NCBI GenBank assembly: GCA_015061545.1
Contig: SUWJ01000019.1
Coordinates: 1-40,443 of the forward strand
From: Lentisphaerota bacterium
Lineage (GTDB): Bacteria; Verrucomicrobiota; Lentisphaeria; Victivallales; Victivallaceae
Direction: 5' to 3'
Length of the DNA: 40,443 nt
Notes under the pieces: generated by a model
What the model was told of the DNA's origin: nothing
Seen by the model: the letters and a program-made list of their open reading frames with translations, nothing else
Database searches by the model: none
Program-made: the position numbers and the translations under genes
Part shown: positions 1-6,575 of the stretch, piece by piece
Layout: the number at the start of each line of letters is the position of its first letter
How positions within the stretch are numbered: position 1 is the stretch's first letter

Positions 1-72
1 ATATCCATTCTGGCAAGTATCGCCGGAATCATCAAGGCAATGCGAACCAATGCGGGGGAGGTCTTATCGTGA
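1..72 (+). CDS. C-terminal fragment of an ABC transporter permease (partial)
   Basis: An open frame enters from the left edge and ends at TGA 70-72, giving 23 residues (ending TNAGEVLS). The stop overlaps the GTG start of the next gene (GTGA at 69-72), so the two are translationally coupled. An FtsX/MacB-type permease is the usual partner directly upstream of a LolD-like ATPase, and the hydrophobic start of the fragment fits the last membrane helix. The identity is inferred from context; the fragment alone is too short for a family call. Confidence 0.45.
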   Translation: MSILASIAGIIKAMRTNAGEVLS

Positions 73-752
73 AACACATTGCTCTTATTGCTGAAAACCT
101 TTGCAAAACCTACGGCAAAGGCAACACAAAAGTTCATGCCTTGAATGACGTTTCTCTGACCTTGCACGCCGGAGAAATCGCCGCTTTGCTTGGACCATCG
201 GGGGCAGGTAAGTCTACCTTGTTGACCAGTCTCGGCTTGATACAACAACCTGATTCCGGAAAAATTGTTATCGGCAACGAAACTGTTTTTAACGATGAAT
301 ACAAAACCGATATTCGTGCTTTCCGCAGAAATCATATCGGATTTGTTTTTCAGAAAGCCAATCTGCTTCCCTTTTTAAGTGCTGTTGACAATGTGCAACT
401 GGCTATGGAAATAAACGATGTTTCCGGCAAAGCGGCAAAAAAGAAAGCGGAAGAACTTTTGGCAAAATTCGATTTGAGTGAACGCAAAAACTTTATGCCC
501 AAAGAACTTTCCGGAGGTCAGCAACAGCGTGTAGCGATTGCCAGAGCATTGGCAAACACTCCCGAACTGCTGCTTGCCGATGAACCCACCGCTGCACTGG
601 ATAGCGTAATGGGGCGCAAAGTTATGGAACTCTTAAAACAAGTCGCCCACGAACACAATACCGGTGTACTGGTGGTAACGCATGACCACCGTGCAATAGA
701 TGTTTTTGACCGCATCTATGTTATGGAAGACGGCAAGATCAAAGCACAGTAA
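69..752 (+). CDS. ABC transporter ATP-binding protein, LolD/MacB type
   Basis: This 227-residue protein is a complete single ABC ATPase domain. It has Walker A GPSGAGKST (42-50), the signature LSGGQQQR (147-154), Walker B LLLADEP (167-173) followed by the D-loop TAALD, and the H-loop histidine in VVTHDHR. The size and the sequence following Walker A resemble the LolD/MacB/FtsE group, which powers lipoprotein release or efflux through FtsX-like permeases rather than solute import. The GTG start overlaps the stop of the permease-like fragment upstream, so the protein probably acts as its cytoplasmic motor. The transported substrate cannot be told from this half of the system. No further transporter gene follows. 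Confidence 0.9.
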   Translation: MKHIALIAENLCKTYGKGNTKVHALNDVSLTLHAGEIAALLGPSGAGKSTLLTSLGLIQQPDSGKIVIGNETVFNDEYKTDIRAFRRNHIGFVFQKANLLPFLSAVDNVQLAMEINDVSGKAAKKKAEELLAKFDLSERKNFMPKELSGGQQQRVAIARALANTPELLLADEPTAALDSVMGRKVMELLKQVAHEHNTGVLVVTHDHRAIDVFDRIYVMEDGKIKAQ

Positions 753-809
753 ATTTTCTTTCTTGCGGAGAATTGAGTTTACCTGTACATTTATCCATAA
801 AAGCCTTGT

Positions 810-878
810 TTCGGAATAATATTCGGAATAATATCAAAACAAATTGACATTGTTCCGCATTTTTACGGAATTATTCCG
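810..878 (+). promoter_or_regulatory. Cluster of CGGAAT/ATTCCG repeats upstream of the macrodomain gene
   Basis: The 12-bp unit TTCGGAATAATA occurs twice in tandem (810-821 and 822-833). Downstream, CGGAATTATTCCG (866-878) is a perfect 6+1+6 palindrome, and TTCCG near 853 also faces CGGAA at 866. A TTGACA hexamer (844-849) lies between the two groups, but no well-spaced -10 is evident. The arrangement suggests operators for a repressor or two-component regulator acting on the gene at 946. The function is inferred. Confidence 0.4.
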
Positions 879-945
879 CATCTGAACTTGATTTTGCATT
901 TAAAGCACACTATTTTTCAATGGAATCAGAAAAATGGAGCATAAT

Positions 946-1455
946 ATGATTGAAATAATAACTGCTGACATCACCAAACTGGAAGTTGATGCCATTGTGA
1001 ATGCCGCCAACTGTTCGCTTTTAGGCGGCGGTGGCGTGGATGGAGCGATCCACCGGGCGGCGGGAAGGGAATTGCTTGAAGCCTGCCGTAAATTCAACGG
1101 TTGCGAAACTGGAGAAGCCCGCATCACACCCGGATTCAATTTACCCGCAAAGTTTGTCATACATACACCCGGACCGGTCTGGCACGGCGGCAATCGCAAC
1201 GAAGCCGAACTCTTGAAAAACTGCTACATAAATTCACTTGCTCTGGCAAAAGAAAACCTTTGCCGCACGGTCGCCTTCCCCTGCATCAGCACCGGAGTTT
1301 ACCATTTCCCAAAAGAACAAGCCGCACAAATCGCCCTTGAAACAGTTTTGAGCAATGTCGCCGCTCCCATCGAAAAAGTGATTTTCTGCTGCTTCTCCGA
1401 CTCCGATGCCGAAATCTACCGGGCGATTTGCAAAAAGATGAATGTTAATCCTTGA
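946..1455 (+). CDS. Macrodomain protein (ADP-ribose / O-acetyl-ADP-ribose hydrolase-like)
   Basis: The protein is a stand-alone macrodomain of about 169 residues. It begins with the family's strand and loop IITADIT[12 protein letters not shown], then the glycine-rich ADP-ribose loop [14 protein letters not shown], and later the second phosphate-contacting loop [10 protein letters not shown]. Bacterial members of the YmdB type remove ADP-ribose from proteins or the acetyl group from O-acetyl-ADP-ribose. An ATG exists four codons upstream at 934, but GGAG at 936-939 sits 6 nt before the ATG at 946 and the family normally starts at MI-x-I, so 946 is chosen. No ADP-ribosyltransferase partner is adjacent. 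Repeated CGGAAT motifs lie upstream. Confidence 0.88.
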   Translation: MIEIITADITKLEVDAIVNAANCSLLGGGGVDGAIHRAAGRELLEACRKFNGCETGEARITPGFNLPAKFVIHTPGPVWHGGNRNEAELLKNCYINSLALAKENLCRTVAFPCISTGVYHFPKEQAAQIALETVLSNVAAPIEKVIFCCFSDSDAEIYRAICKKMNVNP

Positions 1456-1490
1456 AAAAAATTTGCAATTTTTTTTAATAAAAATACGAG

Positions 1491-1511
1491 AGTGGACGCA
1501 AAAAGTCCACT
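1491..1511. repeat. Inverted repeat between the macrodomain and alkyltransferase genes
   Basis: AGTGGAC (1491-1497) and GTCCACT (1505-1511) form a perfect 7-bp stem with a 7-nt loop. No T-tract follows, so it is not a clear terminator. It lies about 35 nt after the macrodomain stop and could be either a weak terminator or an operator for the gene at 1621. Confidence 0.3.
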
Positions 1512-1620
1512 TGCATGGTGTATATTATACAGCAGTAACCCTGCCGCAAGACTAAAAGCCTTGGAGCAATTTATTCAGAAGCGTGTAGGGCAACTGATTG
1601 AATTGTAATTTGCAAGCACT

Positions 1621-1938
1621 ATGAGCCTTTTGAATGACAAAGTGTATGAATTTGTGAAGAGCATTCCACCGGGAAAAGTTGCCACCTATGGGCAGATTGC
1701 CTTGTATTTGGGAAACAGAAACTTTGCCCGGGTAGTAGGGAATATTCTTCATAGCAATCCTGATCCGGAGCATGTTCCGTGTCATCGGGTAGTCAATAGT
1801 AAAGGGCAGCTTTCCCAGTCATACGCGTTTGGCGGGATTGAGGCTCAAAGACGTCTGCTGGCATCCGAAGGCGTTGTGTTCAAGAATGATCTGGTTGTCG
1901 ATTTAAGCGTATCTCAAATGATTTTGGAACAGTTCTGA
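1621..1938 (+). CDS. Short MGMT-family protein (alkyltransferase-like, active-site Cys retained)
   Basis: The 105-residue protein consists only of the C-terminal DNA-binding domain of O6-alkylguanine-DNA alkyltransferase. It shows PPGKVATYGQIA (the helix-turn-helix that enters the minor groove), the arginine-finger segment NFARVVGNIL, and PCHRVV with the alkyl-acceptor cysteine at about residue 54. Most proteins of this minimal length are alkyltransferase-like proteins, which have Trp in place of this Cys and flag O6-alkylguanine for excision repair. This one keeps Cys, so it could be a minimal methyltransferase or an ATL that has kept the ancestral residue. No clear ribosome-binding site is seen before the ATG, so the start is moderately certain. 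Confidence 0.85.
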   Translation: MSLLNDKVYEFVKSIPPGKVATYGQIALYLGNRNFARVVGNILHSNPDPEHVPCHRVVNSKGQLSQSYAFGGIEAQRRLLASEGVVFKNDLVVDLSVSQMILEQF

Positions 1939-2118
1939 AATCGAAATGGTATGGTAAAATCAGTTCTTCTGAAAATCCACCCCTTTTGCTTGTCCCGCCA
2001 TAGCTATTTGAGCGGCGGCGGAAGGGTAATTTGTCACGACACGGGGTATTGAGACAGCTTGCCGCGGCGTAGCGCAAACGGAGACGGGAGAGAGATTTTT
2101 GAGAGAAAATGAGGGTGA

Positions 2119-2358
2119 TCAAAAATGCCGTTTGGCGAAAGCGCGTCCAGAACCAGTTTTGAGATAGGCTTCAAATGCGACTGCTTTTTCTTTGGTTTCA
2201 AAGGCAAAATATGTTTCAATTTTCCACGGCTTGAATTTTGTTGTATGCGGAACTTCTCCAGCATTATGTTTGGCAAGGCGGGCTTTCAAATCTGCGGTAC
2301 AGCCAATATAACGCTGGTTTGGATGATCGATACTGCGTAAAATGTATGTGTAAAACAT
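2119..2358 (-). CDS. Small GIY-YIG domain nuclease
   Basis: This 79-residue protein is a bare GIY-YIG domain. It has YTYIL and RYIG as the two name-giving strands (residues 3-7 and 16-19), then the helix DLKARLAKHNAG, the THxxKFKPWKI segment, and the metal-binding Glu in AFEAYLKTGSGR. UvrC and homing endonucleases use this fold, but single-domain members of the YhbQ/UPF0213 type have no settled role. A longer reading frame runs upstream to 2487; GGAG 8 nt before the ATG at 2358 and the family's usual N-terminus support the short form. The gene lies just past the tmRNA terminator on the same strand and is flanked by GC-rich, repeat-like DNA. Confidence 0.85.
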   Translation of the reverse strand: MFYTYILRSIDHPNQRYIGCTADLKARLAKHNAGEVPHTTKFKPWKIETYFAFETKEKAVAFEAYLKTGSGRAFAKRHF

Positions 2359-2485
2359 ATTTTTTCTCCAATTCATCGCCGCATAGCCCTCCGTCGCCAA
2401 GGCTTCCTCCTCCGCTAAAGCTATTGAGGATAAATTTCCAGGCATCCTTCGCACGCTCCGTTTCACTCCGCTTGTTTTTGCAAGC

Positions 2486-2529
2486 AAAAAAATCTACGGA
2501 TGGCATTCCTGACGGCCTGCCATCCGTAG
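2486..2529 (-). terminator. Rho-independent terminator of ssrA
   Basis: A perfect 12-bp stem is formed by CTACGGATGGCA (2494-2505) and TGCCATCCGTAG (2518-2529) with a 12-nt loop. On the minus strand it is followed by A and then seven T (2492-2486). It lies 14 nt beyond the tmRNA 3' CCA and is a textbook intrinsic terminator for that gene. Confidence 0.85.
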
Positions 2530-2542
2530 CTTTAGCGAAGGA

Positions 2543-2904
2543 TGGTGGAGGTGAGGGGAGTTGAACCCCTGTCTTGGTCAACACCAAAGCAGATATCTAC
2601 ATGTTTAGTTGGAGCTTAGTTGCTTTTCGTCGATTTCAAGTTGCTGCCCAACGTAGCCTTGAACTCGACTATTCCTTCCTGTTAATCTCGTCAATAACCA
2701 AAGGTCGCTGTTATCGACCAGAATGCTCTATGACACCCGGATTGCCTTAGCATCCTTCAGGCAGCGGATGTGGCCGTCAAATTACGCAGCCAATGCGTAC
2801 TGTTCGTTCGCAATTATTGTTTTGACCGATGTTTTACGAGGCCAACGATCATCCTCGACATGCAATCCGCCCCGAACGCTGCCAATCGAATCCGGTACAC
2901 CCCC
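2543..2904 (-). ncRNA. ssrA: tmRNA (transfer-messenger RNA)
   Basis: The 362-nt RNA rescues stalled ribosomes by trans-translation with SmpB. The tRNA-like ends are clear: 5' GGGGGUG (from 2904) pairs with CACCUCC before an encoded CCA end at 2543, with the G·U third pair that alanyl-tRNA synthetase recognises. The T arm reads AGGGG-TTCAACT-CCCCT, and the 5' domain has the usual GGATTCGA segment. The tag frame begins at the resume codon GCG (2809-2811) and reads ANEQYALAA followed by TAA (2784-2782). It ends in the YALAA degron read by ClpXP-type proteases. An intrinsic terminator follows, and purC lies upstream on the same strand. A possible promoter has AAGAAT about 7 nt before the 5' end, but it is weak. 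Confidence 0.97.
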
Positions 2905-2940
2905 GTAATTCTTTAAGGCTTTTGCTCAAAGGCAAATCTT

Positions 2941-2968
2941 ATTCCCGAGTTCTGCTCAACTCAGGAAT
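2941..2968. terminator. Hairpin between purC and ssrA
   Basis: ATTCCCGAGTT (2941-2951) and AACTCAGGAAT (2958-2968) form an 11-bp stem with one G·T pair and a 6-nt loop. It lies 13 nt past the purC stop. On the minus strand only a weak T-rich tail follows, so it may act as a modest purC terminator or transcript-end stabiliser. Confidence 0.4.
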
Positions 2969-2980
2969 ATTTTTATCACT

Positions 2981-3883
2981 TCAGAAGTTCCACTTCTTAC
3001 CGGTCAGAACTTCGTAGGCTTCAATATATTTTGCTGCCGTTTTACTTACCACTTCTTCGGGTAAGACCGGCCCGGGCGCCTGTTTGTTCCAATCCAGCGT
3101 TTCCAGATAGTCGCGCACAAACTGTTTATCCAAACTCACCGGACTCGTGCCTTCAACGTAGCTCGATTTCGGCCAGAAACGGCTTGAATCAGGCGTCAGA
3201 ACTTCGTCCACCAGCGTCACCACGCCGTCGATCGTGCCAAATTCAAATTTGGTATCGGCCAGAATAATGCCGCGACTTTCCGCGTAATCCCGCGCCTTGA
3301 TATAGATATTCAGCGCCATATCGCGGATCGTTTTGGCGTAGTCCTCGCCGATAATATTGGCTACCCCTTCGTAGCTGATGGCTTCGTCGTGTTCGCCCTG
3401 CTCGGCTTTGGTCGAAGGCGTGAACAGCGGTTCATCCAGCTTGCTGGCAAGTTTGTAACCATCGCGCAATTTCAAGCCCGACACCATACCCGTCTTCTGA
3501 TAATCTTTCCAGCCGGAACCCACCAGATAACCGCGGACAATACATTCAACAGGCAGCACCTTCGCCTTTTTGACCACAATCGAGCGATCCTGCAAGTCTT
3601 TTACATAGGGCTTCAGAACTTCGATCGTACTCAAATCGGTAGTGATAATATGATTCGGAATACCCGTCAGATATTCAAACCAGAAAAGCGATATCTGGGT
3701 CAGCACTTTGCCTTTGTTGGGAATACCATTGGGCATGACCACGTCAAAAGCGCTCAAGCGGTCGGTCGCCACAAAAAGCAGACTGTCGCCCAAATCGTAA
3801 ATATCGCGCACTTTGCCCCGGTTGATGAGTTTCAGAGTCGGTGCTTCGCTCTGCAACAGAGCGCCATTCTTGTCGTATTGCAT
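2981..3883 (-). CDS. purC: Phosphoribosylaminoimidazole-succinocarboxamide synthase (SAICAR synthetase)
   Basis: This cytoplasmic enzyme of de novo purine synthesis joins CAIR and aspartate using ATP to make SAICAR. The 300-residue protein shows the family's N-terminal RGKVRDIYDLGDSLLFVATDRLSAFDVVMPNGIPNKG, where the glycine-rich nucleotide loop and the DRLSAFD motif are diagnostic. Further on are VECIVRGYLVGSGWKDY, the central LADTKFEFG, and DEVLTPDSSRFW. Its length matches the longer PurC form (about 290-305 residues) rather than the 240-residue form of E. coli. It stands between rplU and ssrA on the same strand with no other purine gene nearby. A hairpin terminator of rplU separates the two, so purC probably has its own promoter. 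Confidence 0.97.
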   Translation of the reverse strand: MQYDKNGALLQSEAPTLKLINRGKVRDIYDLGDSLLFVATDRLSAFDVVMPNGIPNKGKVLTQISLFWFEYLTGIPNHIITTDLSTIEVLKPYVKDLQDRSIVVKKAKVLPVECIVRGYLVGSGWKDYQKTGMVSGLKLRDGYKLASKLDEPLFTPSTKAEQGEHDEAISYEGVANIIGEDYAKTIRDMALNIYIKARDYAESRGIILADTKFEFGTIDGVVTLVDEVLTPDSSRFWPKSSYVEGTSPVSLDKQFVRDYLETLDWNKQAPGPVLPEEVVSKTAAKYIEAYEVLTGKKWNF

Positions 3884-3922
3884 GGTTATACCCCGCAGTT
3901 ATTAATTTAGGTCTATCAAATT

Positions 3923-3954
3923 AAAAAAGACCGCCGGCACAAATCCCGACGGTC
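3923..3954 (-). terminator. Rho-independent terminator of rplU
   Basis: GACCGCCGG (3929-3937) and CCGACGGTC (3946-3954) form a 9-bp stem with one G·T pair and an 8-nt loop. On the minus strand it is followed by six T (3928-3923). It starts about 20 nt after the rplU stop and isolates rplU from purC. Confidence 0.85.
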
Positions 3955-3974
3955 CGTAAAGTCACAAACAAATG

Positions 3975-4292
3975 TTACTTTTCGATAATCGCCGTAACCT
4001 TGACCTTGGTCAGGTTCTGACGATGACCGATGGTACGGCGATAGCTCTTGCGGCGTTTCATCTTGAAAGCCCAGACTTTGTCGGCGCGGAACTGTTCCAC
4101 AACTTCGGCTTCAACGTAAGCACCCTCAACAACGGGGGTACCGACCTTGAGCTGGCCGCCTTCTTCGCCAATGGCAAGAACTTCTTCAAACTTGACGGTC
4201 TGACCCGCTTCCAATTCCAGCTTTTCGATATCAATCACACTCTCGGGGGTAACTTTGTACTGCTTGCCGCCGGTCTTAATGATAGCATACAT
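3975..4292 (-). CDS. rplU: Ribosomal protein bL21
   Basis: The 105-residue protein belongs to the large ribosomal subunit and binds 23S rRNA. It opens with MYAIIKTGGKQYKV, which is diagnostic of bL21, and ends with the conserved basic block KMKRRKSYRRTIGHRQ and the short strand TKVKVTAI. A good ribosome-binding site (CAGGAG) lies upstream of the ATG. In most bacteria rplU is followed at once by rpmA (bL27); here a strong terminator and then purC follow, so rpmA must be elsewhere. The 5' leader of about 90 nt from the predicted promoter could hold an autoregulatory structure, but no known L21 leader is recognised. Confidence 0.97.
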   Translation of the reverse strand: MYAIIKTGGKQYKVTPESVIDIEKLELEAGQTVKFEEVLAIGEEGGQLKVGTPVVEGAYVEAEVVEQFRADKVWAFKMKRRKSYRRTIGHRQNLTKVKVTAIIEK

Positions 4293-4385
4293 TTTTTATA
4301 TTCTCCTGATTTGATGATAATTTTCTACGTTCAGCATTTGACTGGAAATCGGGGAGACTCACTCCAATCACAATGATGTTCAAAT

Positions 4386-4413
4386 AATTTACACCCGATT
4401 TGCATTTTTGCAA
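4386..4413 (-). promoter_or_regulatory. Putative promoter of rplU
   Basis: On the minus strand TTGCAA (4413-4408) and TAAATT (4391-4386) are separated by 16 nt within AT-rich DNA. Transcription would start about 85 nt before the rplU ATG. Assignment rests on consensus only. Confidence 0.4.
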
Positions 4414-4511
4414 GTTTTTTATTATATAAATACGAAGCTTTTTTTTACAATTCGCCTTCTGGAAAACTTTCACGGTATTTTTGCGCTTATGGGCAATATA
4501 ATACTGCATGA

Positions 4512-5333
4512 TCATTCATCGGTTGCAGACTTGATATTCTGACTGGATCTTGCAGTCACACTCTTTGATCGTTCATTGTTCCGGAACGCTCCCGGCGCGA
4601 TCCCGAAATATTGTTTGAATGATTTGGAAAAACTGTAGCGGTCGGAAAATCCGCAAATTATTGCTATATCTTCAATACTTGACGATTCGTTTATCAACAG
4701 ATTGCGCGCACCGGTCAAGCGCATACTGGTCAGATAACGCTGCGGCGAAATCCCCAGCATTTCCCGGAAATGCCGATAAAAATTATTGACGCTCATTCCT
4801 GCACGCTGTGCCAGAACCCGGTTGTCAGGTATGTGCTGCCAGTTGCCGGACAACGCTTCAAGCATACGGCAGATCCGGTCATCCTGATATGAGTTTTTTT
4901 TGTTCAGGGCATCATCAGGCAGCATTGCCAGATATTCCATAAGCATGATCCGCCAGTAAAGCATTTTTCGTGGATTATTCAGCGTGAAACGTTCCCGGTA
5001 AAATTTCCGGGCAGGAGCAGGATCGAGTTGATAAATTTTTCTGTCCACATTGGTGAACGGTTCTGAAGTTTCAAAGTGTGCGTACAAATGGGAAAAAGGT
5101 TTTTCTGAACTGCCTGAAATTGTTGTATAAGGCGGTATCAGATAGGCGTGATCCGGCAGCGCTTCAAACTGTTGACTGCCGCAACTTATCACAGCGCCGG
5201 GTTCCGGATTCCAGAAGAAAAACCAGTTGGGGTGGATAACTTCGCTGACCGACCAGACGACCCGTTCGAGGTATTGGGCAATATGAATGTGCAGAAAAAA
5301 ATCACCTGCAATATTTTTGGTAGTTTTTGACAT
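4512..5333 (-). CDS. AraC-family transcriptional regulator
   Basis: The 273-residue protein has an N-terminal cupin-like ligand region (about 1-130, with PGAVISCGSQQFEALPDHAYLIPP) and a C-terminal AraC DNA-binding domain. The first helix-turn-helix is near 173-196 (LAQRAGMSVNNFYRHFREMLGISPQRY) and the second near 218-242 (SIEDIAIICGFSDRYSFSKSFKQYFGIAPGAFR), which matches the AraC signature closely. Regulators of this layout usually sense a sugar or its degradation product and activate a neighbouring catabolic gene. The divergent gene at 5452 is the obvious target, as the 118-bp region between them carries a strong promoter facing it. The start is the first ATG; the ribosome-binding site is weak. 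Confidence 0.9.
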   Translation of the reverse strand: MSKTTKNIAGDFFLHIHIAQYLERVVWSVSEVIHPNWFFFWNPEPGAVISCGSQQFEALPDHAYLIPPYTTISGSSEKPFSHLYAHFETSEPFTNVDRKIYQLDPAPARKFYRERFTLNNPRKMLYWRIMLMEYLAMLPDDALNKKNSYQDDRICRMLEALSGNWQHIPDNRVLAQRAGMSVNNFYRHFREMLGISPQRYLTSMRLTGARNLLINESSSIEDIAIICGFSDRYSFSKSFKQYFGIAPGAFRNNERSKSVTARSSQNIKSATDE

Positions 5334-5354
5334 GATTTTTTCAATTCTAAAACA

Positions 5355-5383
5355 TTTACTTTATACTTGAAATATGATATAAT
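5355..5383 (+). promoter_or_regulatory. Sigma70-type promoter of the gene at 5452
   Basis: TTTACT (5355-5360) and a perfect TATAAT (5378-5383) are 17 nt apart, giving a start near 5390 and a leader of about 60 nt. It sits in the divergent region with the AraC-type gene, so that regulator is likely to act here. Confidence 0.6.
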
Positions 5384-5451
5384 ATACCATGTTGAGTGGT
5401 TTATTCAAACATTTTATGTCATCTGGATTCAAATAAAAAAGGAGTAAAATC

Positions 5452-6285
5452 ATGAAAAAAGATCCAAATTTCTGGGCATGGGGCTATGTATTGGACCAGG
5501 TTCCCGGCAAAGCATTCTTTGTCCCCGGAGTCACTTCGTGCAGTTTGGAAACCGGCGCTGAATATTTGAATTGCGACAGTGTTTTCTGGATGAATCCATT
5601 GCATACTCAAGATGCGATCACTGAATGGCAGATCGAAAGGCTGCAAGGTTTTCAGCGTGTAGTTGCCGGGCTTACCCATGTTGAAGCTAACGGCCCCGGG
5701 CTGGGCGGCTGGCGTTTGGAATATTATGAATCTGCCATGAAAATCGCCCGCCTTTCGCTGAAATACAAAAATCTGCAGGGGGTTATCATTGATGACTTCC
5801 GAGCCCAGACCGGTCCCAGCCGATATATGACTGATGATGAGTTGAAGCAAATTTATTGTGATATGAAAGCGATCAATCCGGATTTGAAACTTTATCTGGT
5901 CTATTATCATACCACTCAGCGTCCTGACAGTCTGTTGAGTTGCCGCGACTATTTTGACGGTATCACCCTCTGGTGCTGGTGCTCGACAGATTACTTCTGG
6001 AATGCTCTTTATGAAGAAGAAATCCGTATCTTGCGCGAAAATTATCCTGATAAAGAACTTATTCAGGGGCAATTCATCCATGCTTACGGCGATGGTGACA
6101 AGCCGCAGCCCATGGACCAACTGACCAATCAGTGCAGTAAAATTTCTTCACAGCTTGAGCGTAAAAAAATTGACGGTTGGTGCGCTTTGCAGACCGGATG
6201 GTTCAGTTTCCAGAATCACCGTGAACAAGTGGAATATGTCAAAAACTACTGGGATTGGTATCGGAATACCCACACGGTGCTTTGA
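5452..6285 (+). CDS. Unassigned barrel-enzyme-like protein next to an AraC regulator
   Basis: The 277-residue cytoplasmic protein (no signal peptide) starts after a strong AAGGAG. I do not recognise a named family. The alternation of strands such as RVVAGLTHVEAN, LQGVIIDDF, DLKLYLVYYH, FDGITLWCW and KELIQGQFIHAYGDG with helices resembles a TIM barrel of the glycoside-hydrolase kind. The Asp pair in VIIDDF (about 114-115) and the Glu/His in the last strands are candidate catalytic residues. Aromatic residues are abundant near the strand ends, as in sugar-binding clefts. Divergent pairing with an AraC regulator supports a role in sugar use. The barrel fold and glycosidase activity are inference. 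Confidence 0.6.
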   Translation: MKKDPNFWAWGYVLDQVPGKAFFVPGVTSCSLETGAEYLNCDSVFWMNPLHTQDAITEWQIERLQGFQRVVAGLTHVEANGPGLGGWRLEYYESAMKIARLSLKYKNLQGVIIDDFRAQTGPSRYMTDDELKQIYCDMKAINPDLKLYLVYYHTTQRPDSLLSCRDYFDGITLWCWCSTDYFWNALYEEEIRILRENYPDKELIQGQFIHAYGDGDKPQPMDQLTNQCSKISSQLERKKIDGWCALQTGWFSFQNHREQVEYVKNYWDWYRNTHTVL

Positions 6286-6319
6286 TAAACTCCTAATAAT
6301 AAAATCTTGTCAAATTTGT

Positions 6320-6354
6320 GACTTGCTGCGGGGCATAATACCTTGCAGCAGGTC
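6320..6354 (+). terminator. Candidate terminator hairpin
   Basis: GACTTGCTGC (6320-6329) and GCAGCAGGTC (6345-6354) form a 10-bp stem with one G·T pair and a 15-nt loop. The downstream tract CATTTATTTG is only moderately T-rich. It probably ends the transcript of the gene at 5452. Confidence 0.45.
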
Positions 6355-6415
6355 CATTTATTTGTCAAAACAGCATCCCCGCGAATGTATTTTATAAAAA
6401 AAGCGCTTTGTAAGA

Positions 6416-6443
6416 TTGAAAAATTCATTTACAGTGCTATCTT
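6416..6443 (+). promoter_or_regulatory. Promoter of tRNA-Arg
   Basis: TTGAAA (6416-6421) and TATCTT (6438-6443) have a 16-nt spacer and end 8 nt before the mature tRNA 5' end. The segment GCTATCTTAT around the -10 is repeated before the nitroreductase gene. Confidence 0.5.
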
Positions 6444-6451
6444 ATGGAGTT

Positions 6452-6527
6452 GCCCCAGTAGCTCAGAGGATAGAGCAGCTGCCTTCTAAGCAGTTGGTCA
6501 CAGGTTCGATTCCTGTCTGGGGTACCA
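6452..6527 (+). tRNA. tRNA-Arg (anticodon UCU)
   Basis: The 76-nt gene folds into a standard cloverleaf. The acceptor stem is GCCCCAG/CTGGGGT (first pair G·U), the D stem GCTC/GAGC, and the anticodon stem GCTGC/GCAGT with loop CTTCTAA. The T stem is ACAGG/CCTGT with loop TTCGATT. The anticodon TCT reads AGA codons. The CCA end is encoded (6525-6527). A run of seven T begins directly after it and forms one arm of a hairpin that opens a repeat array. Confidence 0.97.
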
Positions 6528-6553
6528 TTTTTTTGCCCGGATGGGCAAAAAAA
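6528..6553. terminator. T7-GCCC/GGGC-A7 hairpin directly after tRNA-Arg
   Basis: TTTTTTTGCCC (6528-6538) and GGGCAAAAAAA (6543-6553) form a perfect 11-bp stem with loop GGAT. On the plus strand the T-run precedes the stem core, so termination of the tRNA transcript would need pairing to stop short. On the minus strand it has the same symmetry. A second stem, GAAGCC-TGAAAA-GGCTTC (6557-6574), follows. The pair may together trim or stop the tRNA transcript. Confidence 0.4.
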
Positions 6554-6575
6554 CATGAAGCCTGAAAAGGCTTCG
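6542..6575. repeat. 34-bp direct repeat, copy A
   Basis: The segment from TGGGC through A7, C, and the stem-loop ATGAAGCC-TGAAAA-GGCTTCG is identical to 6878-6911. The two copies bracket the hairpin array, giving a 336-bp period between copies. Confidence 0.9.

Noticed and set aside
1491-1605. A 37-codon frame with GTG at 1491 ending in LEQFIQKRVGQLIEL just before the alkyltransferase gene
   Set aside because: The residues look plausible, but the frame is short, starts inside an inverted repeat and has no clear ribosome site; too little support for a gene.
2359-2487. N-terminal extension of the GIY-YIG protein to 2487
   Set aside because: The extension reads through repeat-like DNA up to the tmRNA terminator; the internal ATG at 2358 has a good GGAG and gives the usual family start.
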